Notes: generated by a model not told the origin, from the sequence alone. Positions 23,402-36,939 are shown, counted from the first letter of the stretch. The stretch: 64,000 bases of DNA from Welwitschia mirabilis (GCA_051453625.1 JBOZIK010000001.1:122053466-122117465), one strand, 5' to 3'. Translations and numbers: made by a program.

Positions 23402-23413
23402 ACTCTGATATCA
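23402..23413 (-). promoter_or_regulatory. Copia-C primer binding site (initiator Met-tRNA type)
   Basis: Minus-strand TGATATCAGAGT, two bases from the LTR, is close to TGGTATCAGAGC. It fixes the right LTR as the 5' LTR. Confidence 0.85.
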
Positions 23414-23415
23414 AA

Positions 23416-24619
23416 TGAATGATCTCGAACCCTGGGGGTGAATAAGATTTAATAAAAATATGTTAATTCAAAAACTATCTTCATAAGGTATTGAATACTA
23501 AAAATATTTATGCATATGAAATATCAAAAATGATCTAAAAATATCATTAGAGATAGGTACATGATTTATAGTGGTTTAGAAAACCCCATACTCCACTCTT
23601 GGTGATTAGCTTCTACCCAAGACTGATTTGGATCTTTGTTACTCACTTTCTAGGTATCTCAGGTTCACCTATAACCTTTTACAATCAAAATTTTTAGAGG
23701 CTCAGTCTCAACCTTTCGAGAGAATGCTTTTTAATGTTAATAGTATGCCACACTACATAGGCTTCACCATATCTGAGGTACAACAATGATAGTACTACAC
23801 TATCTAAAATGATATCATGAACCACAGTATGTACAGTGCAAATTAATTAACCAAAGGACTAATAATCAAAAAGATGCTTCTTTGATTTTTGGTTAAGTGG
23901 AAGTGGTGCAATGATTTTGATGGCTGAGAAATATATAGAAGATACATTTTAGAGTTTTACAAGTATATCTAATTATTTAATAGATAAAATTAGAAAGCTA
24001 ATGACTAGAAAAATCCTATTTCTATCATAACTAGTCGACCCTTCAAAATGTCTGGTTAACCCCATTGAGTTCCATCACTAAACTCAGTCGATTTAATTTT
24101 CTTTTGATTGATCTAGATTCTTTACATCTTCATGTTTAGTCAACCTCATCTAGAATCTGACTGCATTTCTAGTCGAGTGCATTTTAGTCTAGTTAATCCC
24201 ATATGAAAAAAAGTGAAAAATAACATATTTAGCCTAGGTCTGGTTAACCACTTAGTAATCTGGTCAACTCCTTGGTGATAAAGCTGAAGACATTTTTAGT
24301 TTAGATCTAGTAGAATTTGGTCGACTCCTTGATAATTAAATGTTAGAATTTATTATATAGGTCTGGTCAACCCCTCAGGAATCTAGTCGATCCCTCAATA
24401 ATCTAATATTAATACTTGTTAATACACATTTGGTCAACCCTTTAGGAATTTCGTTGACTTCTTTGAGGAAATGTAACTTATCAAGTTCAACTAAGGATAG
24501 TGATAAATGTTTGCTAATTATAACTTATAAGGATTAATATTTTTTGCAAGAAATACAAAACATTTTACTATATCAAAAAATGTTAGTTTGACATCAACTT
24601 GGTTAATTATAACTTAACA
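23416..24619 (-). repeat. Copia-C right (5') LTR
   Basis: Starts TGAATGATCT on the plus strand and ends AACTTAACA. It includes the GGGGGTGAATA block typical of Sirevirus LTR ends. GTCGAC-like motifs recur at about 24020-24480. By eye it differs from the left LTR by well over 10%, mostly transitions, indicating an old insertion. Confidence 0.85.
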
Positions 24620-27600
24620 AAAGTATCCTCTTTAAAATCTATAGTATTCATAGGATTAGCTTAAAATAATTACATAAAGTAATTACTTAAATAAAAAAGT
24701 AAATAATCAAGAAAAGAGAGTTAATACAAAAAATGAATAGAAGAATAATTTTTAAAAATGTTTAAAAACTTCTTTGAAAATTTCATCCTAAATTTTACTA
24801 CTAATAAGACAATTTTTAATAAGGGTATTTTCTTCTTAATAAACATTCCATTTCTCAAAACTTAATTTAGCTATAATTATTATTGCATTAGATGAATCAT
24901 GGATTAATTTATCACATGATTCTTAAAATACTAATTTAACTTTATTATATTCTAAATTTTCATGCAAAGATATCTATTGTTCAAAATGTCTTGCAACATA
25001 ATACACATAACATGTAATTCTATGTCATCATAGATAAATATATAGTCTTTTCATTTAAATATTATGAAGAATACTTTGAACTTTTAGCTAGAAACAATAC
25101 TAGCATGCAATTAAAATAAATGTTATATAGTCTTAGTAAGAGTATTATAAATTTTAAATTTTAATTTGAATTGGAAAATAATTTAATATAGTTGCATATT
25201 AAAGAGCATCAACATAATAATCTATCCTAATTTGAATTAAAAAAGATCTATTAGAGTTACATATTAATGAATATTAACATAAGAATCTACCCTAAAAAAG
25301 AAAATAGAGATAAATAAAAACTATTTAATCTAAAATCCAAGAAGATACAAGCTTATCTAAGATGATAGTTATTGAAAGTACATTACTAGAAAATTTTAGT
25401 TATCTCCATCCATATCTATCAAATAAAACTTATTTATGAAAGTGAACTAATGGTGATTATATTACACTTAAATGAAAGATATTACTACACTTAAATGAAA
25501 TAAGAAAGGCCTTTAGATATCTCATTGAAAAACTCGACCATTTAAAATCATCATGAAATAGCCATGAAATAAAGAAATGGGGATGAAAATATCTCTTTTT
25601 ATAAATAACATTCCTCATCTAAGATATTTATAGCATAAATTGGAAAAAAAAAACCAAATAACCATGATGTAAAGAAAATATAGACCAAGTGGTTTAAGAT
25701 TTAGAATCAAGCTAGACTAAATAATTTATCTTTTTAAAAATACATACAAAAGATAATAAAACTTTTTCATCCTTACTCATGAGTAATAGTAATGACTATT
25801 GAATGACTTAAGAACTAGTGTACCAAAAAAAAAGGGAAAAAAAAGAAATCTTATAAAGAGATTGTAATTTCTTAAATAAGAATAATACCAAAATAAGTAC
25901 CTAATCTAGAAATAAAATCTCTAGCATGTTTAAACTAGATCCTATTAGAAATAACCTAGGGATTATATTAAACTGCATTGATGTTGTAAAAGAGTAATTT
26001 TTTTCTATACCAATGTTTGAAAAATCCACATACAACTAATTATTAATGTTTATATTATCTATTAAAAGTTAAAAAGAATTATATGTCTTTAGTGAAGATT
26101 CAAACTAAAATAACCTAAAGAAATAAAAAGTTAATCACTTGTGAAGAGGGCTTTCAGTTGTTTTTACTTTGTAATTTTAACAAGGCCATTATAATTTGAT
26201 ATACAGTCAAATAAATCTAAAGTAGAAACTACGAAGAAAAAATCTAAAAATTTTCTACTACCTTTAAGGCTAGGTAAGGTTATTATGTGGAAGTAGGATG
26301 TGATTTTTTAATATTAATACAAGATAAAGTAAATGAATTAAAAGAGTTTTCAAAAATTTAGTAGAGATAAAGTTAGTATATGAGGGCTTAAAACTAAAAG
26401 CAAAAATAAATCTCTTGATTTAAAGCTCATCTAGTTATTTCTTATAAACTAAAAAATGGCATGATAAAATATGATGTTCTTTATGATAAAAATAATAGAA
26501 GAGTTAAAAATATTAAAATATTTCATTTTTTTTGGTGAAGTTATATCCATCTTTTTAGAAGGTTTATTTGAATTTATTATGCAAAAATGAAGTAAAGTAC
26601 ATAAATGCCTTAATTTTGTGATGGAATTTTGGGTAGAAATGCTCTAATTCTATGTTAGAGTTACATGTAGAAGTTTAAGTTGTTTTGTGATAGAAAAACA
26701 AGAGGTAAAGGAACCAAAATTTAATACACTTTAAATGCTCATTAAAAGATCATTACATAATTAATGATTAATAAACTAAAAGTAAAAAAATTACAAATAG
26801 TAGTATTTAGTTAGATAGCTAGTTCATGGATAAACCATCTCCTGACATATATAGACTTAGGCCTATTTGAATATTAGTGTTTTATCATATCTTGTTTGAT
26901 TTTAGATTGTTTATTTTGTTTCATTATTCTTCTTCTTCTTCTTCATATTTTTTTCCAAAACGAATGATCTTCATTTTATGGCATTTTACTAAGATAAAAG
27001 AGTTCTGTCTTTTAGATGTAAAGAAAATATGTTTTTTTTGAGTTTTACTAGTCAGCTTAATAATTATCAAATTAATTTTTAAATTATTAACCCTACCCTT
27101 TAATTATAAGTTGCTTTCGCACTTAGATTTATGTTGGATATTGGATTCATCTAGATTTGTTTCACCTTAATTCTGCTTTAACTATCTTTATTCTTTGTGT
27201 TTCATAATATTTAAAAATATAGTTCATCTTCTAGTTTTATTTTAAGAATTAGTAGGATACTAACATTTTAAGAAACTTCATTACTTCTAGTTTGTAACCA
27301 CCTTATTTCATTAAGGTATTATTCTTTATGGTTATATATTTTTTTATTTCATGTTACTATAATACTTTAGGTTTAAAATTGTTTTGTTTAAACTATTAAA
27401 TGATTTATTTAGTAATTAGTGTTATTTCCTTCTTTGGAAGATAACTTAATATTTTAAGTATTTAGTTTCTGTTGTGGCTTCTTTTATCCCTAAACAAAGT
27501 TATAATGTAATGTAAATACAAATAATTTACATAAATTTATATTTCATTACTTTAGGAAAAAATGATATTTATAAGATACATATATAAGGAAAAATGTTTT

Positions 27601-27630
27601 GATTTGCTAAAACAAAATTTTACATGATGG
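24620..27630. other. Unassigned AT-rich DNA
   Basis: No domain, LTR pair or long ORF could be supported on either strand. A 5' LTR for Copia-D would be expected near here but was not found. Confidence 0.5.
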
Positions 27631-27639
27631 ATTAAAGAG

Positions 27640-28560
27640 TTACCTGATCTCTACTTCTAGAGTTACTTTAATAACATCATTAAAAATGGCTTTATTTCTA
27701 ATTTCACAACTATTTAGAAGCTTCTCTAGTAGCTTCTTTAGGTTTTGTAAGCTTCTTAATAAGATGTTCACGCTTATACATCATTATTTATTTAGAGATT
27801 TTATTTCAATAAATCTCTTCAAGTTAAGCATAAAGCTCATTAATAGTGTTTTGTGCTTTGTTAAGTGCCTTTTCTTTTTCTTCTTTTTTGTGTTAGATCT
27901 AATCCTTATTTCCTTTAAGTTGAGTGAGCTAAGCTTGCATTTAATTATGAATCTATTAGCGTGCTTTATTATTATTTTTCACTTTTAATAAGTTTGCTTA
28001 TTATTGTTGATATGTGTTTTGAATTTTTACTTTAAATTTTTAAAAAGTTTTAGGGTATTTTTTTCTAAAATAATTCTTTATTTTATTTTACTTATTGAAT
28101 ATTCCTTTGAAATCTTTATTTTAGATCTTAAAAATTATTGTATCCTTCTTTTCTAATTTTATGTTTTTTGCCTCTTTTATTTTATTCATCTTAAGTTTCT
28201 GTATGTAGCAGAAAAGTCCTTAGACTTTCTTATTTATTAGAATCTCTAAACTATAGTATTCTTTGTATCTTTCATCAAGATCCGAAATTTAAGAATGCAC
28301 TAATACTTTTAGTACTTTGTCCTCTCTATCGTTAATGAATCTCTATATTACTTTTGTATATATTACTTGTTTTTTAATGAACTCTTTTATAATTAGATCT
28401 ATAATAATATTTATAAAATAATTACACATATAATAGCCATTTTCTATGTATCTCAAAATAATTTTGTATATTTATTTTAATATTTTACATAAATTCAACC
28501 TATTTTAGTAAGGGAAAAAAGCGTGGATCATCTTCAAAAGTAGTCAAAATTTTTACTTAT
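27640..28560 (-). other. Possible coiled-coil gag relic
   Basis: Minus-strand reading gives Lys/Glu/Asn-rich segments such as KALNKAQNTINELYA, reminiscent of the coiled coil in the Copia-C gag, but no zinc knuckle or UBN2 motif was recognised. The 100-residue plus-strand ORF at 27686-27988 is Phe/Leu-rich and looks like the antisense shadow of this region. Confidence 0.25.
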
Positions 28561-28799
28561 GTTTTGTGCTATTTCATCAACATTTATTTCTTCTTGCTCC
28601 ATTGGAAATTTGCCTTTTTATTTAGCTGATGTAATAGTTATTTATTTATGTGGACTATTATTTATTTTATTCTTAAAAAACTTATTTTCTCACTTTTATT
28701 AATAATTTTAATAGTATGTTTTTATATACTTGTTATGAAATAAATCTAAAACTCTTAATGATTTTAAAGTATTCTATTCACTAATTGAAATATATATGA

Positions 28800-31560
28800 A
28801 TCTAAAATTGAAGAAGCTTAGAATAGATAGAGTAGAAGAACATGTAGTAACTAAGCTCCATGATGAACTTCAGAAGGATAAAATTTAAGATGAGGTTACT
28901 CCATCTTATACACCTCAACTAAATGGAATGGATGAAAGGAAAAATAGAACAAACATGAAAATGACTAGAAATATGTTATAAAATAAATTTATTATATCAT
29001 TTCTATAGGTAGAGGCTATTACAATAGTTATTTGTCTTCAAAAAAGACTTTCAACTAAACCTCTAAATAGAAATCTACCAATACAACTACTAATAAAACT
29101 ATGTTCTAATGAGGTAGTACTCTATAATCATTTTGAGGGTTATTGGAAGAAATTATTTCATGCACATTTCATAGCAATAAAACAAGTTAAAAAAAATAAA
29201 AAATATATTTTATACCTAGTTATTCAGACAAAAATAAAGTTTGGTAAATAATAAATACAACTTCTAAAAAGATCATTATTAATTGATGTATTACTTTCAA
29301 TAAAATAGCTAACATTGATAATTCTATTTAGACCACCTCATTTTACTACTTAATTTTAAGTAAAAAAGCAATAACATTATGTATTGATAAAATTAACAAT
29401 AATAGAAATGAAAACTCAAATGAATTAGATTTAAAATTCTTAATATCAAGTCCTTAACTAATGGAAATAAATTATCATACTAATGGTAAAGAGCAAATTG
29501 TTCCTACTACATATTATGGTGGTAAGTAGAAATTCATTTTGAGTAATAAAACATGAATTTTATGTAAGATAAGACAAGTTGTGATTTGTAACATAAAGAC
29601 AAAAGAATTTTAATGGAAAGAATTCAAATTAAGCCACATGAAGTGGAAGAAAATCTATGTCTAATATTAATGAAACAACTGATGAAGAAATGAATAGTAC
29701 AAAAGAAACCCAAACATAAATTGAAAGAAGGTAATGTAAGATGAATATGACATACTCATAATGAATTAAACTTCGACATTTTTCAAAGAAATGAAAACTC
29801 TAATTAATATGAAATGGGTATTTTATGTTAAATATAATCAATATGGTAAAATAAATGACTACAAGGCTATATTTATTATTCAAGGTTTTATAAAATATTA
29901 AGGAATTCCTATATAAAGTATTCATATGATATGAATACTTATTTCCTTATCAATTTAGTATAACTAGATTATATCTCAACTTGATATCAAATATGCATTT
30001 GTAAATGAATATTTTGAAAAATAAATATATAAAACTCAATCTAAAGGATTTAAAATAAAAGGCAACGCAAAAAGTTTATATAGATTAAAAAATATTTATA
30101 TGGCCTAAAATAATCTCTTCAAGTATGATTTGAAAACATTGATGGATTCCTCAAAGGTCCACATAAAATTACATGTAAAATAGAATGTATATATAATATT
30201 ATTACTTTATATTGATGAGATGATATTAATAAAAAAGCACAAAATAAAGATGGAGAAATTAAGGAATGTCCTTAGTCGAGCATCTAAACTTTTGAATTAA
30301 GAAGATCTTAAATATTATCTAGGCTTTTAAATATTTAGAAATGAGATTACAATAAAAATGTTTCAAGAAAAATACATAAATGAAATACTTAATGAAAAAT
30401 AGTTGAAGAATCATCAATGATAAAATATTTATATAGTGAAAAATTTAAAAATAAAACTTGATGAAATGACAAATAAGATTAAGCCCATGAGATGGTATAA
30501 GTTAATTAATAAATTAATATACCTAATGAATATAAGATCAGATATTACATATTTTATTAATAGGCTCACTAGAGTTGTGCATTATCGAAATGAAACACAC
30601 ATAAAAATGGTATAAAATGTATTAAATTATTTAGTTGAATAAAATAACATGTAATAAGCTTTAGAAAAGTATAAAAAATGATCAGTTTTCTACATAGATT
30701 CTAATTAGGTTAGTTTTTAATATAGTAGATTAATTATGAGCTATGTCATATAATTTAATGAAAATACTATTTTATAACTAAACCAAAAATTAAAAAACAT
30801 GTATCTTCTTCTATTAAAGCATAATATATCATAGAAATAGCCTTATATTATGAATTGAAGTGGATCCATCAAATCTTACATGACCTTCGTAAAAAATTTC
30901 AAATTCTATATTTCTTCCATTGTGATCATTAAATTATAAATAAACTTATAAATAGTCCTATACTATATGAAATAATAAAACATGTCAAGGTTAAGTATTA
31001 TTATGTTAAAAATTGTACTAAAAAAGAAAAATTCATTAAACCAAGTTGTATTGATACATAATAACAAATAGTAAATGGATTCATAAAATCAAATAAAAAA
31101 AATTTTAGTAATTCATGACATCTCTATATATCAAAGAAAAATACATTAAAGTTTATTGGAGAGTGTTGGATAAAAATGAAAAAATAAAACATAGATATGT
31201 TTCATTATCGTTGGTTAACTGTGTTTCTTCATAATGGAAACAAACTCTAAGTCTTAAATTTATGTTAATTACTTGGTTAATAACTCATAGAAATAACAAA
31301 ACCATTTATATCTATTTTGTGAATCTTCAAAACTCTTTATGTAATATATAAACTATATTATGTCACATTAAATGTGTATAATTTATTTGTAATTTTTTAA
31401 TTCATTTCATTTATAAATTCTCTTGATTATAAAGGCGTTTCATGTATATTTAATTTTTATGCATTCATATTTTCATTTTATGTTTTTTAGGATTTTTTAT
31501 ATATATTTTGCTTTTGTGCATACTTCCAATAGAGAAGCTATTCATTAAAAAAATTCCTAA
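28800..31560 (+). mobile_element. Copia-D: heavily decayed Ty1/copia relic
   Basis: Plus-strand order is integrase, RT, RNase H, purine tract and LTR start. VTPSYTPQLNGMDERKNRT near 28888-28950 is the integrase C-terminal core motif, with catalytic Glu kept. RT is recognisable by SLYRLKNIY near 30075, YIDEMILI near 30210 (YVDD changed at the second Asp) and YYLGF near 30315. RNase H is recognisable by RSDITYFINRLTRV near 30535. Only fragments are open. The upstream half, gag and protease, was not found. Confidence 0.75.
31164..31500 (+). repeat. Copia-D 3' LTR start
   Basis: A purine tract (TTGGAGAG) is directly followed by TGTTGGATAAAAATG at 31164, the usual LTR start. The right end is uncertain and no 5' partner was recognised. 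Confidence 0.5.
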
Positions 31561-31902
31561 TCAAACATGTAGTAGGAGTAATATAATATATTAAAGTCTT
31601 ACGTGATGAACTGAGCAATCCACAAACTTATCACGAATTTAGATTTTAGCCAAGAATCCCTAAAACTTACCATTATTATTAGTGCATCTTTTAAACAACA
31701 TCAATTTTGACTATTACTATTTATTATTTTTATTATTATTTTTATTACTTATAAATTTAGGATAAAGAAGGAGGATTAAAGTCATGGCTTAAGGAAATAA
31801 ATTCATAAATAGTTTAAATCTTTGGCCATAAACTTTGAAAGAACAATTATATGTAAGGCTTAGAATATTAATAACATCATGAGAAAATACTTCTAACACT
31901 TG

Positions 31903-31912
31903 NNNNNNNNNN
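31903..31912. other. Assembly gap, 10 N
   Basis: Ten N. It may hide the boundary between Copia-D flank and the older Gypsy-E. Confidence 1.
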
Positions 31913-32415
31913 AGGATCAATCCACTTAGACATAAATTTATTATAAACTTTATAACATATTGAATTATATCATAAGACTAAATCATTAAGTTTTCTAAGA
32001 ATTTTCTTATTATATTTGTTTTATTCTTATGATGAACATGATAAAGGGTTAATTTATTTATATCTGGTATTTCAAGTAAGTGTTATTCTATTAGTCTTAA
32101 TTATATCTACATCTTTTAGGTCATCCATGTGATTATTTTTTAGTGTATTAAAGAATTTTAAGTTTATATCCATATTTTCAAATGAAGTATATGCTATTCC
32201 ATTTTTATAATTTACTAAAGTATCAAAGGTAACTAGAAGTGATCTTTCTAAGATAAGGGGGATTCCTTTAGGTTGTATTCTATCTCTAAGACTACAAAAT
32301 TTAGGAGATAGTAAAACATGTCCAACTATACCAAGATGTCTTATACTATTTCTATGAAGAAATTAGTTGATTGGTTAGTTTTATTTAGTTCTTTCAATTT
32401 AAGTTGTTTACATAG
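31913..32415 (-). pseudogene. Gypsy-E protease relic, C-terminal half
   Basis: Minus-strand reading gives FYYLLNFVVLEIEYNLKE and then PLILERSLLVTFDTLVNYKN (with a frameshift), matching the second half of a gypsy retropepsin (F..VDF.VL...........P.ILGRPFL.T....I....G). The domain continues on the far side of the Gypsy-F insertion at 40719. The last five bases, CATAG at 32411-32415, are the target duplication of Gypsy-F. Confidence 0.7.
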
Positions 32416-33629
32416 TGTTGTGATGTCAAATTGTATGTCTTTAAGGGAGTATTTTGAGTAATTTTATAGAACATTTAGAAAATTTTAGATGAAGTTTCAA
32501 TAATTATGGAGAGTCAATGGGGTTATAATGAAAACATGTAATCCTTAACACATTTGGAGGTATTTAGAGTAAATGATGATACTTATCATTCTGAGAAGAA
32601 GTTTAATGATATAAGAGGCTAATTTTACTTAATTGGAGAATGCAAAAGGGTGACATCCCCTTAGTCATCCAAATGATAATATTCGATAACATAATATTAG
32701 GAGCTAATAAGGATGCTAACCTAGATTGGAGCTGGAAGTAGATGTCATCTTTTCTGACGTGGCATCATCCCAATCATCATCTGAATGATAGTTAGGACAA
32801 TAATTATTTTTAAATAATAATAAATCTAATTTTATAATGGTATCGTGAGTCCATTTAAGTCATTAGGGCTTTTTCCAAGTTGTTATGGTGTTTATTTCCA
32901 AAAAATTTTATGTAAAAATAAATAAATACTTCCTTGCTCTTATTTTTTACTATTTTTTGCACATGATAATCTTATGATAGGAGATCCATCCATAGCTATA
33001 GAGAGAAGTTTTCCTTGGTGTTGGGCTGTGTATCCTTCATTAAGGTGCTACTACTTTGTAAGTGAATGTTTGATTCTATATTAATGAAATAGTTTGCTTT
33101 ATTTGTATTATGTGCATCTCCCTTATGGTTTACTTTAGTTATGGTTTCATCACAGTTTTATAATTGATCTAGGTTATAAGAAAAGCCTTTGTTAAGGTTG
33201 ATATTATTAGTTTAGCATTTGCATTTCATTTTTGTAACTAGAATAGTTGTATTCCATTATATTATATTTGATGTGTCTTATTGCCTATGTTAATTAGGGT
33301 TTAGTAATGGTATTTCCTAATTGACTTAGGTTATGAGGTTTAATCTTGGTAACTAAGGTTAGTAGTTGAATAGATCTATTATTTAGGGTATTTTCATCTA
33401 TAAGCATTGCATTTTCATTTCTCTTACATTTTATTTTTGCATTATTTTTTATTTTCATTTACTTAATACTTTACTTAAATCAATTTTCTAACTTCTTACC
33501 TTAGTGCCTTTGACAGATCATGACATTTGAGTTAACTCTTATCTATACTAGTATGTGTTTTGTACAAGCATTTGTGATTTATAGGATTTATTTAAGAACT
33601 TAATGATTACATAAATATGCATTGCAACA
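32416..33629 (+). repeat. Gypsy-F 5' LTR
   Basis: Begins TGTTGTGATGTCAAA and ends GCAACA. It is collinear with the right LTR throughout, with many transitions between them. Confidence 0.9.
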
Positions 33630-33630
33630 T

Positions 33631-33650
33631 TTTGTAACATTATCGGGAAA
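33631..33650 (+). promoter_or_regulatory. Gypsy-F primer binding site relic
   Basis: The first interior bases include GTAACATTATCGGGAA. Against GCGCCGTTGCCGGGGA, the primer site typical of Athila-like elements, nearly all differences are C-to-T or G-to-A. Confidence 0.6.
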
Positions 33651-34099
33651 GGCTACAAGGAGCTGGAGGATTGTTGCTATAATAGATAAGTACCTTGAAT
33701 TTCAATTTGGGTTATTTATTTGTAGTATTGCTATACTTTTATTCTTTATTCTATAGTTTTTCTTTTCAGATTTTTTTTAATTTTCATAATATAAATAATA
33801 CCCTGTTGTCCTCTTTATCATTTAGAAAACTCAGGCAAAGGATGCCTAAAACTAGGGTTTTCATTTCTTTTTTCTACAACTAGGGTTTTTTATTTTTAGT
33901 AGTAACTAAAAATACTATTATTTCATTTATCATTTAAATGATGGAGATGGATGACCATGTTTTTCTATTTTTGTTCTATTTTTCTATAAATTTGTTTTTC
34001 TCTATTTCTATTTCTAAATTCTATGTAAGTTATCATATCTCATATCATCTAAATAGTAACTAAAAAGAAAGTTGTGCAGGAATTTTTAAGTAAGCAAGA

Positions 34100-35700
34100 A
34101 TATGGTAAATTATAGTAAAAAGATGAAATATCAGAAGGATCAGATCTTTACTAAGGAAAACATTAGAGAAGGCTTATTTAACTTGAAATAAAATTATAGT
34201 ATGCACACACTAGGTATGCAAATTCTAGGAATTAAGGAAGAAGGTTTTTCTACTTTTGTTATTTCAAAACCAAATTTTTTTCAAAAGACGACTATGAAAA
34301 TAGTAGAATGGAAGAAAATCACTTTAATTCTTCTTCATTTATGTTGAATTCAATGTAAAAGAACAAGTAGCTTCATTTAATATACCAATCATGATAGGAA
34401 CATTTAATTTAAATATGAATGTTACACTTAGATATTTAATTGAAAAAAGAAAACATAAAATCCAATAGCCTTTTAACTTGTGTTCTAGTAATGATGTAGA
34501 GCTTAGAAATGAGAATTCCTTTTATTCCTTATACTCATCTATTTCTATTAATAGTAATAAAAGAATACTTTAAGAAATATTCATAGAAAGAAGAAGAAAC
34601 TTAAGAAATTTTAAGAATAATGATAAAAGACGACTTTGAGAAAAATTTGCAAAAAGAAAATGGGAAATACCAAATGATGTTGAGACTAGAAATTGGGACC
34701 CTTCCTCTTTTCAACTTGCTTCCTCTTTTCAACCTCCTTATTCCCCATCCTTCTTTTTAGGCTTCATGTAAAAATGGCAATGAGGAATTTCAACATTTTA
34801 GGGATTCCACCTCATTTAAAGAAACATCCTATAATTTTTTTAGTAAATCCCAATAATCTCTCATAAATTATTATGAAGAAGATCCATCTCCCATGAAATA
34901 CTATGAAAAAAAGAATTACTCGATGAAAGAAATGATGGAAGAAATGAAGAAGATGTAAGAAAATTTAGAAAATCAAAATAAGAACTTAGAAAATTTGATT
35001 AGGATCCTTTGATAAATAATATTATAAAATCAACTATCTTAAGGTTCTTTTAAAAAACAACATTCTCAAACCTATCTTACTCTTTTTACTACATCCCAGC
35101 TTTAGAAGAATGAGAAGAACATAGGAACAACTAACAAAAATTCTTGTTTTAAAATAGAAAATGAGATTTTGGATCAAATTACAACATTCCACCTATTATA
35201 AGATGGTAAAAAAGAGAATAATTATGATTCAAATCAATTATTCAACAATAATTATGAGGATGATTATTCATCAGATGATGATATTAAAATACTAGATTAT
35301 ACTCCTGGCATCTACTTATTATTAGGAAATCTAGATGAAATAGAGGAATCATTTCTTAAAGAGTATGAAAATTTTTAAACCCATGAAGAAGATAATGGTT
35401 AAATTTCTCTTTATGACCTTTTTGATGAATCTAATAATTTAAAGAATAATGACATGCAACAATGTGATGAAAAAAAGCAGGATAAGAAAGAAGATGATAA
35501 GTACATTTTTCTTTATAATTTTTTTGATGAATTTAATAACTTACAAAATGAAAATAATATTCAATAAAAAATAATAAGTACAAAGAAAAATAGCAAGATA
35601 TAGTTAAAAATAATAATGAAGAAAATGAAGGAAGCATTCAATAAGTTAATAATTAAAACAACAATGAGGATAAGAGGAATAATAAAAATCCATAGAAATT
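34100..35700 (+). pseudogene. Gypsy-F gag-like region with acidic 34-residue repeat
   Basis: Plus-strand reading gives SFQLASSFQPPYSPS near 34710-34755, then a Lys/Glu-rich helix-like stretch. An Asp/Glu/Asn-rich segment follows near 35180-35570. Within it SLYDLFDESNNLKN (from about 35406) and FLYNFFDEFNNLQN (from about 35508) are 102 bp, or 34 codons, apart and in the same frame. The position suggests the gag C-terminus. No zinc knuckle was recognised. Stops are few within 35190-35570 compared with the flanks. Confidence 0.45.
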
Positions 35701-36240
35701 GAATTAAACTTAATGATAGCTTTTAACATAACAACTAAAACAAAATAATATACCCATGTTCTACTCATTTTTCTCCATTCTTTCACTTGTAATTCCATGT
35801 GAAATCCTAAATAACATCTTTTATTGTACTCCTACTTCCACATTATCTTGATAATGATAACATTTCTTCATCTCTTCCATTTGAACATTTATGCAATTCT
35901 CAAGTTCACTTTCTTTCCTTAATTACAATAAAACACATAACCTTGAGGAGTTTATCTCTAATATCTCTTAATCTCTTCCTCTTAAAACTCTATGTGATAC
36001 TCAAAGTGACATCCTTTCCTCTTTTATTAAGTTCATGGTACCTTGTGCCTTTAATGATTACTCTTTTCAAAAGTATGATTTGGGACATCTTTGAATTCTA
36101 AATTGAGGTAAATCTTATCTTCTTCATACTAATCCATGCTTAGAATAAAACCTTATGGAGCTTTTTAAGTATGTCAGAACTATCATAATTAGTCATCTTA
36201 AAAAGTTTCCTTAAAATTTATTAAATCCTTAATTAGTACC

Positions 36241-36714
36241 ATGTATATCTTTCAATCATTGAGTGAAATATATGTTTTAAATTCTTTATATCATAAGTTT
36301 GATAAGAGATTATTTTTTCATGAAATATATAAAATTTTTATCTCTTATATTGCTAATACATCTTTTAGAATTGAAGTATTATTTGATCATGATAATTGGG
36401 GAAAGCCTTACATCCTTGATGAAAATCTATACCTCGATTTAGATGTTAGAAATCTTCTTTGATCTCACTAAACATTCTAAAAATCCTTTAAAAACTCCTT
36501 GCATCCTTATTTGAGTAGTGTCTTTAATGAATTATGTAACGATGATCATGATTCATATCACATTAATAAGAGATTATTTGTCAATGAAATTTATCACTTC
36601 TTCCTCTCTTATTTAGATTCTAAAATTTGTGCTATCAAGGTTTTATCCTTTTACTATCTTTATTTTCAATTGATTTTACTTAAAAATGATTGTATACCTC
36701 TTATGTTTTATTAA
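36241..36714 (+). pseudogene. Gypsy-F interior ORF with in-frame duplicated segment, function unknown
   Basis: Two open stretches, 36241-36462 (73 residues) and 36499-36714 (71 residues), lie in the same frame, separated by a few stops. They share DKRLFFHEIYKIFISYI (36301-36351) and NKRLFVNEIYHFFLSYL (36565-36615), exactly 264 bp or 88 codons apart. They are predicted to be rich in aromatic and helix-forming residues. I do not recognise the family. The position, between gag and the pol tail, is where protease-RT-integrase would normally be. Confidence 0.5.
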
Positions 36715-36939
36715 TTAGTTTTTAATTGGTTTGGTTCTTATTTTTTTGAAAAAGTACAATATCTAGGACCATAGCCTTAGAAAAATAAATGCTTCTTTTT
36801 AAAGAGTTAGATATAAAAAAAATTGTTTTATTGATACTTTAAGATGACTTTGGTATTTCCTTCTAATTTTTTATTGATATGTTTTTATCCTTGGTCTTTA
36901 TTTTTTGTGTCATCTTTTAAACAACAAGTTAATATTTAG

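Larger units (their letters stand above)
15383..24619 (-). mobile_element. Copia-C: near-complete Sirevirus-type copia retrotransposon
   Basis: Two LTRs of about 1.2 kb (15383-16628 and 23416-24619) bound a minus-strand interior. Its order is primer site, gag with coiled coil and zinc knuckle, protease, integrase, RT, RNase H, an additional ORF, then purine tracts at the 3' LTR. Sirevirus affinity rests on the long LTRs, the LTR end with GGGGGTGAATA, repeated palindrome-like motifs, repeated purine tracts and an ORF after RNase H. The flanking pentamers AAATT (15378-15382) and AAAGT (24620-24624) agree at four of five bases, consistent with a decayed target duplication. Stops are present in every gene. 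Confidence 0.9.

Noticed and set aside
27686-27988. 100-residue Phe/Leu-rich plus-strand ORF, possible membrane protein
   Set aside because: Low-complexity composition from T-rich DNA. The minus strand reads as a Lys/Glu-rich coiled coil.
28800-31200. Integrated pararetrovirus (caulimovirid)
   Set aside because: Domain order with integrase before RT and presence of an LTR start with purine tract fit Ty1/copia. No movement-protein or coat-like reading was seen.
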